Origin: Streptococcus anginosus
Lineage (GTDB): Bacteria; Bacillota; Bacilli; Lactobacillales; Streptococcaceae
Assembly: GCF_900636475.1 (NCBI RefSeq)
Contig: NZ_LR134283.1
Span: 1,798,001-1,862,000 of the forward strand
Length of the DNA stretch: 64,000 nucleotides
Direction: 5' to 3'
The notes under the pieces are model-generated. The model saw nothing but the letters and a program-made list of their open reading frames with translations, did not search any database and was not told the DNA's origin. This document shows, in pieces, positions 7,781 through 16,401 of this stretch (position 1 is its first letter; each line of letters starts with the position of its first letter). A program made the translations under genes and the position numbers.

Positions 7781-8632
7781 ATGACAATTTCGTGGTTTCA
7801 AGCCGCTTTACTAGGGTTATTTGCCTGTCTATCATCTATGCCTGGTTTAGGTGGTACTTCCATTGGTAACTATACTCTTGGACGCCCACTTGTAGGTGGC
7901 TTAGTTTCAGGACTGATTCTAGGAGATGTGAAATTAGGTATCATCTGTGGGGTTGCAATGCAACTTGTTTACATCGCTTTGGTAACACCTGGCGGTACTG
8001 TTTCAGCTGACGTTCGTGCGGTTTCTTATATTGGGATTCCTCTGGCAATGGTTGCTATTCAATCACAAGGACTGTCACTTGACTCTGCAGATGCTGCTAA
8101 CTTGGCTAAATCAATGGGAACACTCGTTGGTACAGTCGGTACAGTTCTTTTCTATGGTACAGCTACCATGAACTTGCTTTGGCAACATATTGGTTGGAAA
8201 GCTGTTGAAAAAGGTGAATTTAAACGCTTATATGTAGTAGACTGGGGCTTCCCTTGGATTTCACACTTGGTATTCTCATTCTTGCCAACCCTCATTATGT
8301 GTAAATTAGGTGCAGATGCAGTTACGGCTTTAAAAACGGCACTTCCATTGGACGGTATTCCAATGAAAACCCTCTTCACAGTTGGTTCTCTCCTTCCATG
8401 TGTCGGAATTGCAATCCTCTTGAAACAAATTGTTGAAAAAGCTGTCGATTTCATTCCATTCTTTGTTGGATTTACATTAGCAGCTTCATTAGGACTTAAC
8501 CTTGTATCTTGTGCAGTCATTTCATTGATTTTCGCAGTATTATTCTATGAAATTCAAATGGCTAAAAATGTAAGAGCACAAGCAGCCGCAAGTGCAAGTT
8601 TTGATGATGACGACGATGAGGAGGATATTTAA
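7781..8632 (+). CDS. levF: Mannose-family PTS permease IIC, LevF-like
   Basis: A 283-residue integral membrane protein of the mannose/sorbose IIC family with the typical start (SWFQAALLGLFACLSSMPG) and repeated hydrophobic segments to about residue 262. With IID it forms the sugar channel. The C-terminus is an unusual run of acidic residues (SFDDDDDEEDI) echoing the tail of LevD. AAGGAGGAGG lies upstream. The stop at 8630-8632 is one base from the IID start at 8634. Confidence 0.9.
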   Translation: MTISWFQAALLGLFACLSSMPGLGGTSIGNYTLGRPLVGGLVSGLILGDVKLGIICGVAMQLVYIALVTPGGTVSADVRAVSYIGIPLAMVAIQSQGLSLDSADAANLAKSMGTLVGTVGTVLFYGTATMNLLWQHIGWKAVEKGEFKRLYVVDWGFPWISHLVFSFLPTLIMCKLGADAVTALKTALPLDGIPMKTLFTVGSLLPCVGIAILLKQIVEKAVDFIPFFVGFTLAASLGLNLVSCAVISLIFAVLFYEIQMAKNVRAQAAASASFDDDDDEEDI

Positions 8633-8633
8633 A

Positions 8634-9464
8634 ATGGTTAAATTAACGAAAAAAACATTAGGAAAATCTTTCCATCATTGGTATTATGGGAACTTAACTT
8701 GCTTCTCACAAGAACATATGCAAACATTTGGTTACCTAGCTTCAATGCTGCCAATCGTGGAAGAATTATATCCTAAAAAAGAAGACCAAGCCAAAGCAAT
8801 GCACACTTACACTGCATTCTTCAACACAGAACCTCAATTAGGTGCATTGATTGTAGGGATTACAGCTGGTCTAGAAGAGGCGCGTGCTAATGGCGCTGAT
8901 GGAGTGGATGACGAAACGATCAACGGTCTTCGTGCTGGTCTGATGGGACCTGTTGCAGGGATTGGTGATTCACTGATTGTTGGTACCTTGATTCCGATTA
9001 TACTAGGTATTGCTCTCGGTTTGTCAAATGGTGGCTCACCACTTGGTGCAATTTTCTATATCGTTGTTTGGAACTTGCTCGCTTACTTCGGTATGAAATT
9101 TGCCTACTTTAAAGGCTATGAACTTGGTGACAAAGCAGTTGAATTTCTTGTCGGACCTCAAGGACAAGCTATCCGTAAGTCGGTGTCTATCATTGGTGGT
9201 ATGGTCATCGGTGCGGTTGCAGCGACATGGGTACCTGTTAAGACAGCTTTCAAATTGAAAGATTCTTCAGGGAAAGCCTTCTTGGTTTTACAAAGCCAAT
9301 TAGACGGTGTTTATCCAGGTTTATTGACAGCTTTGTTTATCGTCTTTTGCTGGTGGTTAATGGCTAAGAAAAATCTCTCACCTATCAAAGTAATGTTGCT
9401 TCTTGTAGTAATTGCTTTCCTTGGTGTATTGGTTGGCTTCTTCAACCCAGGATTGAAATACTAA
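8634..9464 (+). CDS. levG: Mannose-family PTS permease IID, LevG-like
   Basis: A 276-residue IID protein. The start MVKLTKKTLGKSFHHWYYGN at 8634 is chosen over upstream in-frame ATGs because those lie inside levF and because GAGGAGG (8619-8625) is well spaced. The family motif GPVAGIGDSLIVGTLIPI is present, followed by C-terminal membrane segments. It completes the IIA-IIB-IIC-IID set, so the transporter looks functional. Confidence 0.9.
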   Translation: MVKLTKKTLGKSFHHWYYGNLTCFSQEHMQTFGYLASMLPIVEELYPKKEDQAKAMHTYTAFFNTEPQLGALIVGITAGLEEARANGADGVDDETINGLRAGLMGPVAGIGDSLIVGTLIPIILGIALGLSNGGSPLGAIFYIVVWNLLAYFGMKFAYFKGYELGDKAVEFLVGPQGQAIRKSVSIIGGMVIGAVAATWVPVKTAFKLKDSSGKAFLVLQSQLDGVYPGLLTALFIVFCWWLMAKKNLSPIKVMLLLVVIAFLGVLVGFFNPGLKY

Positions 9465-9477
9465 ATAGGAGAAAAAT

Positions 9478-9768
9478 ATGACAGAACAAGAATTGATTCA
9501 AGGATATGAAACGGAAATTCAATACCAAAAACACATGATTGAAAATCTAGGGCGTTGGTTTAGTCTCTTCTTTACTATTGCTAGTATCGGTCTTGTTCTG
9601 ATCTATTTCTTCCGTCAAACCAATCTCATTGCCTTTGTTCTTGGAATAATCCTAGCAGTGTTGGGAATATTAGCCATGCTTGTCTTTGGTTATGGTATTT
9701 ACAAAGGACGACTGAATCTTCAAAGAGTTATTGATGATTTTGAAGAAAAATTAAGATTGGCTCGATAA
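9478..9768 (+). CDS. levX: Small membrane protein after the PTS genes, LevX-like
   Basis: A 96-residue protein with a charged N-terminal helix (about 1-25), two hydrophobic segments (about 28-46 and 51-72) and a charged C-terminal helix. It is 13 bases after levG with a GGAG site and ends before the operon terminator. In S. mutans a small gene of unknown function (levX) has the same position after levDEFG. I know no biochemical role; an accessory role at the permease is only an inference from the operon. Confidence 0.65.
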   Translation: MTEQELIQGYETEIQYQKHMIENLGRWFSLFFTIASIGLVLIYFFRQTNLIAFVLGIILAVLGILAMLVFGYGIYKGRLNLQRVIDDFEEKLRLAR

Positions 9769-9791
9769 AAATTTATTTGCTTTCCCCCTAA

Positions 9792-9819
9792 AAACTTTGT
9801 CGTTTGACAGAGTTTTTTT
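9792..9819 (+). terminator. Intrinsic terminator of the PTS operon
   Basis: AAACTTTGTC pairs with GACAGAGTTT (one G-U) around a GTTT loop, followed by TTTT. The groES promoter starts immediately downstream. Confidence 0.85.
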
Positions 9820-9836
9820 CTTGACTATTTCTGACC
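9820..9836 (+). promoter_or_regulatory. CtsR-like operator at the groESL promoter
   Basis: CTTGACTATTTCTGACC matches 15 of 17 positions of the reverse-complement CtsR box (TTTGACYNTNTTTGACY) and covers the -35 hexamer. Together with the CIRCE element downstream it implies dual CtsR/HrcA repression, which is known for groESL in several streptococci. Confidence 0.65.
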
Positions 9837-9848
9837 AAGTGATACAAT
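9821..9848 (+). promoter_or_regulatory. groESL promoter
   Basis: The -35 is TTGACT (9821-9826) and the -10 is TACAAT (9843-9848), with a 16-base spacer. CIRCE begins 15 bases after the -10, so HrcA would bind just past the start of transcription. Confidence 0.8.
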
Positions 9849-9862
9849 AGAAAATGTAAATA

Positions 9863-9889
9863 TTAGCACTCGCACTTGTAGAGTGCTAA
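9863..9889 (+). promoter_or_regulatory. CIRCE element (HrcA operator)
   Basis: TTAGCACTC-N9-GAGTGCTAA is a perfect match to the CIRCE inverted repeat bound by HrcA. It lies in the 5' leader of groES. Confidence 0.97.
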
Positions 9890-9912
9890 AACAAGATATT
9901 GGAGGTAAACAA

Positions 9913-10194
9913 ATGCTTAAACCATTAGGCGACCGTGTGGTCTTAAAAGTAGAAGAAAAAGAACAAAAAGTTGGTGGTTTTGTCATTGCAGGTGCAGGAC
10001 AAGACGCAACAAAGACAGCAAAAGTTGTAGCTGCCGGGGATGGAATTCGTACACTCAACGGTGAACTCGTTGCGCCAAGCGTAAAAGCTGGTGATACCGT
10101 TCTCGTTGAAAGCCATGCAGGAATTGAAGTCAAAGACGGCGAAGAAAAGTACCTCGTTGTCAATGAAGCAAATATTTTAGCGATTGTTGAATAA
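9913..10194 (+). CDS. groES: Co-chaperonin GroES
   Basis: A 93-residue GroES that starts [13 protein letters not shown] at 9913. GGAGG at 9901-9905 is well spaced, whereas an upstream in-frame ATG at 9883 lies inside CIRCE and is rejected. The mobile-loop region ([16 protein letters not shown]) and the VAAGDG segment are present. It forms the heptameric lid of the GroEL folding chamber. It is followed 31 bases later by groEL in one operon under HrcA and probably CtsR control. Confidence 0.96.
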   Translation: MLKPLGDRVVLKVEEKEQKVGGFVIAGAGQDATKTAKVVAAGDGIRTLNGELVAPSVKAGDTVLVESHAGIEVKDGEEKYLVVNEANILAIVE

Positions 10195-10198
10195 ATAA

Positions 10199-11848
<1,650 letters not shown>

Positions 11849-11858
11849 TATATAACTA

Positions 11859-11882
11859 AAACCCTTGTAATATCAAGGGTTT
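11859..11882 (+). terminator. Intrinsic terminator after groEL
   Basis: AAACCCTTG pairs perfectly with CAAGGGTTT around a six-base loop. The T tract is short (TTT), so efficiency may be moderate. Confidence 0.8.
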
Positions 11883-11937
11883 TACTATTGTCTGAAACAC
11901 GATTAAAGGCAAGGAGGGGCAAAAAAGGGGCAAAAGT

Positions 11938-12122
11938 TTATAACTTGTTTAGAGCGTCTATAGCATTCTTTCTTGCGTTTTTTGTGACATGATTATAAAT
12001 AGCTAGAGTAGTTTCAGGGTCAGAGTGTCCTACTCGCTCCATAATTACCTTAAGTGGGACAATAAAGAGATGTGGGAATGTCTGAATATGTGGCTAGTTA
12101 AATACTTTTTGAAATGCAGCTC
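11938..12122 (-). pseudogene. Tyrosine-integrase C-terminal remnant, frameshifted
   Basis: On the minus strand two frames together spell the C-terminus of a phage/ICE-type tyrosine integrase. One frame (roughly 12122-12075) gives KYLTSHIFRHSHISLL, which contains the catalytic HxxR box. The next frame gives VPLKVIMERVGHSDPETT, then LAIYNHVTKNARKN, ending ALNKL and a stop at 11938. A small deletion and frame change joins them (about four residues missing between SLL and VPLK), and a stop codon closes the frame just upstream. The N-terminal three quarters are gone. This is a scar of a former integrative element beside groEL. Confidence 0.8.
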
Positions 12123-12134
12123 TTACCCATGTTC

Positions 12135-12336
12135 AATTTTGAGAGTGGGACAGAAATCAATCATTCGAAGAATTTGATTTTTCAGCAAGTCCCAATTTCT
12201 AGTTGCTGACCTAAAATAGTCCACAGGACTGTTTTGACTTTCACCTTCGCACAGTTGGTTAGGATAGCCGCTATCACCGGTATAACAAGGGATAAGGTTA
12301 TCCAACCAACCACTGCGTCTTGCAAGCCAAACTATA
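12135..12336. repeat. Degenerate intergenic repeat unit
   Basis: The stretch opens with GAGAGTGGGACAGAAATC and contains CGCACAGTTGGTTAGG and, inverted further on, TATCCAACCAACCACTGCG followed by TCTTGC. From memory, this combination (GTGGGACAGAAATC near the start, CGCACAGTTG...CAACCACTGCGTCTTGC later) resembles an intergenic repeat of mitis/sanguinis streptococci. The two GGTTGG/CCAACC arms can pair. Short frames inside it have no ribosome site or family match and are not called as genes. Between 11849 and 12569 nothing else gene-like is visible. Confidence 0.4.
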
Positions 12337-12344
12337 AAATGCAT

Positions 12345-12376
12345 GAGGTTGGGAACTTTTGTCTCAACCTCTTTTT
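12345..12376 (+). terminator. Terminator-like hairpin in the groEL-queH gap
   Basis: GAGGTTGGGA pairs with TCTCAACCTC (one G-U) around a seven-base loop, followed by six Ts. It lies at the end of the degenerate repeat. Confidence 0.65.
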
Positions 12377-12569
12377 TAGCTTGAGTTCATATAGAAGACA
12401 AAAAGGATACAAAGTAAAAATAGAAGTTCCAAAAATGTTCGATGAATATTAGGAATTTATTGCTGTTACTTAATAAATTAGTACCACTTGACAAAGCCAT
12501 TCTCTTTTGTCTATTTGTCTCTGCTCCTTTTCTGTGGTAAAATAGTGATACATTTCTAAGGAGAAAACA

Positions 12570-13337
12570 ATGATTGATGTTGAAGAAATTCTGAGTAAAA
12601 TGAATCCCAATCAAAAGATCAATTACGACCGCGTGATGCAAAAAATGGTCAAAGTTTGGAAAGCAGACCAGAAGCGTCCTACGATTTTGATGCACACCTG
12701 CTGTGCACCTTGCTCAACTTATACGCTGGAGTATTTGACCCAGTATGCGGACGTGACGGTTTATTTTGCCAATTCAAATATTCACCCCAAAGCAGAATAC
12801 CAACGCCGTGCCTATGTTGCCCAAAAATTTGTTCACGATTTCAATGAAAATACTGGTAATCATGTTCAATATTTAGAAGCCCCCTATGAGCCGCAAGAAT
12901 TTTTCCGAACAGTACACGGTTTGGAAGAAGAGCCGGAGGGTGGCGATCGTTGTAAAGTTTGCTATGATTATCGCTTGGATAAAACGGCACAAGTGGCGGT
13001 TGATTTGGGATTTGACTATTTTGGAAGTGCCTTGACAATCAGCCCTCATAAAAATTCGCAGACAATCAATAGCGTTGGAATTGAAGTACAGAAAGTCTAT
13101 GCGACCCAGTATCTTCCGAGTGATTTTAAGAAAAATCAGGGCTATAAGCGATCGGTCGAAATGTGCGAGGAGTACGACATTTATCGCCAATGCTATTGTG
13201 GTTGTGTATTTGCAGCACAGGCGCAAGGAATTGACCTCGTTCAGATTAAAAAAGATGCGACAGCTTTTTTGAAAGGGAAAGATTTAGAAAAAGATTATTC
13301 GCATATTAAATTTACTGTCACGAATGGAGAATCCTAA
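12570..13337 (+). CDS. queH: Epoxyqueuosine reductase QueH
   Basis: A 255-residue DUF208/QueH protein. It reduces epoxyqueuosine to queuosine in the last step of making the modified wobble base of tRNAs for Asp, Asn, His and Tyr, and is not homologous to QueG. The iron-sulfur and metal cysteines are visible: HTCCAPCSTYTLEYL near residue 42, GGDRCKVCYDYRL near 125, and a C-terminal RQCYCGCVFA near 210. The start at 12570 has AAGGAG upstream. It is a single gene ended by the hairpin at 13336. Confidence 0.9.
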   Translation: MIDVEEILSKMNPNQKINYDRVMQKMVKVWKADQKRPTILMHTCCAPCSTYTLEYLTQYADVTVYFANSNIHPKAEYQRRAYVAQKFVHDFNENTGNHVQYLEAPYEPQEFFRTVHGLEEEPEGGDRCKVCYDYRLDKTAQVAVDLGFDYFGSALTISPHKNSQTINSVGIEVQKVYATQYLPSDFKKNQGYKRSVEMCEEYDIYRQCYCGCVFAAQAQGIDLVQIKKDATAFLKGKDLEKDYSHIKFTVTNGES

Positions 13338-13393
13338 AAATAACGCTTGTATTGAAGCTAATCGTGCTTCTTTGTACAAGGTTATTTTTGTTT
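13336..13393 (+). terminator. Intrinsic terminator after queH
   Basis: AAAAATAACGCTTGTA (13336-13351) pairs with TACAAGGTTATTTTT (13375-13389) with one bulge. A second small hairpin (GAAGC/GCTTC) lies in the loop, and T-rich sequence follows. Confidence 0.75.
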
Positions 13394-13422
13394 ATACATT
13401 TAGAAGTTTTATATCTTGACGT

Positions 13423-13468
13423 CATCAATATATTGTGTTATCATTTTCTTTGACACAATATATGGTGG
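13423..13468 (+). promoter_or_regulatory. Two tandem NrdR-box-like sites
   Basis: The 16-mers at 13423-13438 (CATCAATATATTGTGT) and 13453-13468 (ACACAATATATGGTGG) fit the NrdR box acaCWATATATWGtgt. The first matches at all of its last 13 positions; the second matches at all but two. Their starts are 30 bases apart, about three helical turns, as usual for NrdR box pairs. They precede a deoxynucleoside kinase, a logical member of an NrdR (dNTP supply) regulon. Confidence 0.7.
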
Positions 13469-13523
13469 TTAGGCTGAGGCTGATAACCTGATATTGGATA
13501 GATTTGGGAGGTGCAGGAAGATA

Positions 13524-14162
13524 GTGATTATTTTAGCGGGCATGATTGGGGTAGGTAAGACGACTTACACTTATCGATTAGCCGAGGAATTAGGAACGCA
13601 GCCATTTTTTGAACCGGTAGAAGAAAATCCTATTTTGGATAAGTATTATGAAGATCCTGATAAGTATGGTTTTGCTTTGCAGATTTATTTTCTAAATAAA
13701 CGCTTTAAAATGATCAAAGCGGCTTATCATGATGACAACAATATTCTAGATCGTTCTATCTATGAAGATGCTCTGTTTACTTACATCAATACCCTCAAAG
13801 GCAGCATTAGTGAGCAAGAGTACAATATCTACTTGGAACTTTTGGACAATATGATGGAAGAAATCCAAGGTTTGCCTAAGAAGGCGCCAGATTTGTTGAT
13901 TTATTTAGACGGAAGTTTCGATCATATTATGAACAATATCAAAAAACGTGGTCGCGATTATGAGCAACCAAATGAAGAAAATGGGCTCGCTGACTACTAT
14001 CAGCTGCTTTACAAGCATTATCAAAATTGGTATGAAGATTACAATTATAGTCCTAAAATGAGAATTGCAACGGATGATTTAGATATTGCAAATCCAAATG
14101 ACTGGAATCACGTGTATCAACAAATTCAACAAAAAATGAAAACGATTGGGCTTGAAAAGTGA
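13524..14162 (+). CDS. Deoxynucleoside kinase (dGK/dCK family)
   Basis: A 212-residue kinase of the dNK family, which phosphorylates salvaged deoxynucleosides with ATP. The P-loop is GMIGVGKTT (residues 6-14). The LDRSIYEDALF motif (DRS, substrate/catalytic region) and the lid arginines in KKRGRDYEQ are present. The GTG at 13524 is chosen because the P-loop then starts at the family position; a TTG at 13494 would add ten unrelated residues. GGAGG and AGGAAG lie upstream. Whether it prefers dGuo/dAdo or dCyd cannot be told. It stands alone behind the NrdR-like boxes. Confidence 0.85.
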   Translation: MIILAGMIGVGKTTYTYRLAEELGTQPFFEPVEENPILDKYYEDPDKYGFALQIYFLNKRFKMIKAAYHDDNNILDRSIYEDALFTYINTLKGSISEQEYNIYLELLDNMMEEIQGLPKKAPDLLIYLDGSFDHIMNNIKKRGRDYEQPNEENGLADYYQLLYKHYQNWYEDYNYSPKMRIATDDLDIANPNDWNHVYQQIQQKMKTIGLEK

Positions 14163-14171
14163 GTTCAATCA

Positions 14172-14200
14172 AAAAATCTCGAAATCGCTTCGAGATTTTT
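14172..14200 (+). terminator. Intrinsic terminator after the deoxynucleoside kinase
   Basis: AAAAATCTCGAA pairs with TTCGAGATTTTT around a five-base loop, then Ts. The hairpin is strong and symmetrical. Confidence 0.9.
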
Positions 14201-14226
14201 GTGTATATAAATAAAAAGGGTGACAG

Positions 14227-14886
14227 ATGATAACGGATAGACAAGCGAAAATTCTTCAAGAAGCGAGAGATTTTGTTTATGCTGAACTGAAAGACGAGAT
14301 GAGCGGGCATGACTGGTGGCATATTGTGCGTGTCACGAACAATGCTGTAGAAATTGCCAAACAAGAACAAGCAGATGCTTTTATTTGTGAGCTATCTGCC
14401 TTGCTGCATGATATAGCTGATGGGAAATTAAATAAGAATGAAGAGGTGGGCTTGCAAAAGGTTGAGCAATGGCTACAGAATCATCAGGCTTCAGATGCGG
14501 AAATAGCTCATGTGCTGGATATTATTTCAACGATGTCATTTAAAGGTGGTCATCAACAGAAGAATGTCAGCACTTTGGAGGGGAAAATTGTTCAAGACGC
14601 TGACCGTTTGGATGCGATTGGAGCGATTGGAATAGCACGCGCTATGGCTTATTCTGGACATACGGGCAGACCCATTCATGACCCTGCCTTGCGACCACGA
14701 GAAGATATGACGGTAGAAGAATATCGAAGTAATCAAGGAACAGCTATTTTACATTTTTATGAAAAGTTGTTGAAGTTAAAAGATTTGATGAATACAGACT
14801 ATGCTAAGCAATTAGCGATAGACCGCCACCACTTTTTGGAAGAATACTTAGAACAATTCTACGCAGAATGGGATGCGAAAAAGTGA
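14227..14886 (+). CDS. HD-domain phosphohydrolase
   Basis: A 219-residue HD-superfamily protein similar to the YedJ/YpgQ group. Metal-ligand motifs are visible in order: HDWWHIVRVTNNA near residue 28, the HD pair in LLHDIADGK near 62, and QDADRLDAIGAIG near 125. Such enzymes hydrolyse nucleotides or other phosphate esters; YpgQ of B. subtilis acts on dNTPs, which would fit next to a dNTP-salvage kinase, but the substrate is not proven. Its own terminator is split by the IS element at 14919. Confidence 0.8.
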   Translation: MITDRQAKILQEARDFVYAELKDEMSGHDWWHIVRVTNNAVEIAKQEQADAFICELSALLHDIADGKLNKNEEVGLQKVEQWLQNHQASDAEIAHVLDIISTMSFKGGHQQKNVSTLEGKIVQDADRLDAIGAIGIARAMAYSGHTGRPIHDPALRPREDMTVEEYRSNQGTAILHFYEKLLKLKDLMNTDYAKQLAIDRHHFLEEYLEQFYAEWDAKK

Positions 14887-14899
14887 CAAATAAGATATG

Positions 14900-14912
14900 A
14901 AAAGCTGAGAAT
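14900..14912 (+). terminator. Left half of a terminator split by an IS element
   Basis: AAAAGCTGAGAAT here is complementary, with small mismatches, to ATTCCCCAGCTTTTTT at 16361-16376 on the other side of the IS element. Without the insertion these would form the stem and T tract of the terminator after the HD gene, with the IS in the loop. Confidence 0.65.
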
Positions 14913-14971
14913 TTTTGAACTGCACCCCAAAAGTTAGACAAGAAAACTCTAACTTTTGGGATGTTATTTTT

Positions 14972-15508
14972 ATGAAATTAAGTTATGAAGACAAGGTTCA
15001 AATCTATTACTTGCGAAAAAGCGGCGCAACTCTCAAGTCATTATCAAAACAGTTTAACCTCAATCAGTCAGAGATCGAATATCTGATTCGGCTGATTGAT
15101 AGGCATGGAGTAGGCATTGTCAAGAGAGGTAAGAAGACTTATTATTCTCCTGAACTAAAGCAAAAAATCCTTCATCAAGTTCTTTGTGAAGGGCGTTCTC
15201 AATTGTCAGTCTCTCTCGATTTTGCCCTTCCTAACAGGGGGACTCTCCCAAATTGGCTGGCACAATATAAGAAAAACGGCTATACTATTGTTGAGAAACA
15301 AAGAGGGAGACCACCAAAGATGGGACGTAAGAAAAAGAAAACTTGGGAAGAAATGACGGAACTAGAGCGACTTCAAGAAGAGAACGAGCGTCTTAGAACG
15401 GAGAATGCCTATCTAAAAAAGTTGAGGGAGTTACGCTTAAGGGACGAAGCCTTACAGCGCGAAAAGCAGAGACAATTAGAGAGATGGTCAAGGGAGGATT
15501 CCGATTAA
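14972..15508 (+). CDS. IS3-family transposase OrfA
   Basis: The 178-residue OrfA starts at ATG 14972 ([18 protein letters not shown]). It has two helix-turn-helix regions (about 15-45 and 60-105) for binding the IS ends, then a leucine-zipper-like coiled coil ([20 protein letters not shown]). The AAAAAAG slippery site near its end would normally shift ribosomes into the -1 frame to make OrfAB. OrfA itself looks intact. Confidence 0.85.
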   Translation: MKLSYEDKVQIYYLRKSGATLKSLSKQFNLNQSEIEYLIRLIDRHGVGIVKRGKKTYYSPELKQKILHQVLCEGRSQLSVSLDFALPNRGTLPNWLAQYKKNGYTIVEKQRGRPPKMGRKKKKTWEEMTELERLQEENERLRTENAYLKKLRELRLRDEALQREKQRQLERWSREDSD

Positions 15509-16323
15509 GTTTCCTACTAGCTACCGCTAAACTCTCTCGTGCAACTTACTATTACCAGCTAAAACAGCTAGATAAACCAGACAAGGATTAAGAGTTAAAA
15601 GCTGAAATTCAATTGATTTATGATGAGCATAAGGGAAACTATGGTTATCGTCGAATTCATCTTGAACTGAAAAATCGTGGTTTTCATATCAATCACAAGA
15701 AAGTTCAGCGATTGATGCAAGTGATGGGGCTACAAGCTCGAATTCGCCGTCAACGGAAATATTCTTCTTACAAGGGGGAGATTGGTAAGAAAGCAGAGAA
15801 TCTCATTCAGCGTCAGTTTGAAGGCTCTAGGCCTTACGAAAAGTGCTATACAGATGTAACCGAATTTGCCTTACCAAACGTCAATGGAAAGCTCTACCTG
15901 TCTCCTATTTTAGATGGGTATAATAGTGAAATCATTGCCTTTACCTTGTCACGTTCACCTGACTTGAACCAGGTCAGAACAATGTTAGCCAAGGCTTTTC
16001 CTGCTGAAACCTACAAGGGAACCATTCTCCACAGTGACCAAGGCTGGCAGTATCAGCACCAGTCTTATCATCAATTCTTAGAAGCGAAAGGAATTGTCCC
16101 ATCTATGTCTCGCAAGGGCAATAGTCCAGACAATGGGATGATGGAGTCCTTCTTTGGCATCCTCAAATCGGAGATGTTCTACGGTTATGAGAAGAGTTAT
16201 CAATCGCTTGATGAGCTGGAGAAAGCTATTGCAACTTATATTGTTTATTACAACAATAAACGGATTAAAACAAAACTAAAAGGACTTAGTCCTGTGCAGT
16301 ACAGAACTAAATCCTTTCACTAA
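15422..16323 (+). pseudogene. IS3-family transposase OrfB, nonsense mutation
   Basis: In the -1 frame after the slippery site (internal ATG at 15484), the protein reads [20 protein letters not shown] and then meets TAA at 15589-15591, where the family has a glutamate (GAA to TAA). The rest is a normal integrase core with its DDE residues: YTDVTEFAL, LHSDQGWQY and GMMESFFGILKSE. The catalytic domain could only be made by internal restart or readthrough. Confidence 0.85.
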
Positions 16324-16360
16324 TATTTTTTGTCTAACTTTTTGGGGGCAGTACAATATG

Positions 16361-16376
16361 ATTCCCCAGCTTTTTT
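16361..16376 (+). terminator. Right half of the IS-split terminator
   Basis: ATTCCCCAGCTTTTTT complements the left half at 14900-14912 and carries the T tract. It can no longer act as a terminator with the distant left arm. Confidence 0.6.
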
Positions 16377-16401
16377 GAATGCGATAGAAATAGCAACTAG
16401 A

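Larger units (their letters stand above)
14919..16352 (+). mobile_element. IS3-family (IS150-type) insertion sequence, inactivated
   Basis: Terminal inverted repeats ACTGCACCCC...AGACAA (14919-14941) and the complement of 16330-16352 agree at about 21 of 23 positions. Two overlapping transposase frames are joined by an A6G slippery site at 15415-15421. OrfB has a premature stop, so the copy is dead unless complemented. No target-site duplication is evident. The element lies in the loop of the upstream gene's terminator. Confidence 0.88.

Noticed and set aside
12234..12452. 72-codon plus-strand frame in the groEL-queH gap
   Set aside because: It runs through the degenerate repeat and a terminator hairpin and has no ribosome site or recognisable product.
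14910..16360. Target-site duplication around the first IS element
   Set aside because: The bases next to the inverted repeats (ATTTTTGA on the left, ACAATATG on the right) do not form a convincing direct repeat.
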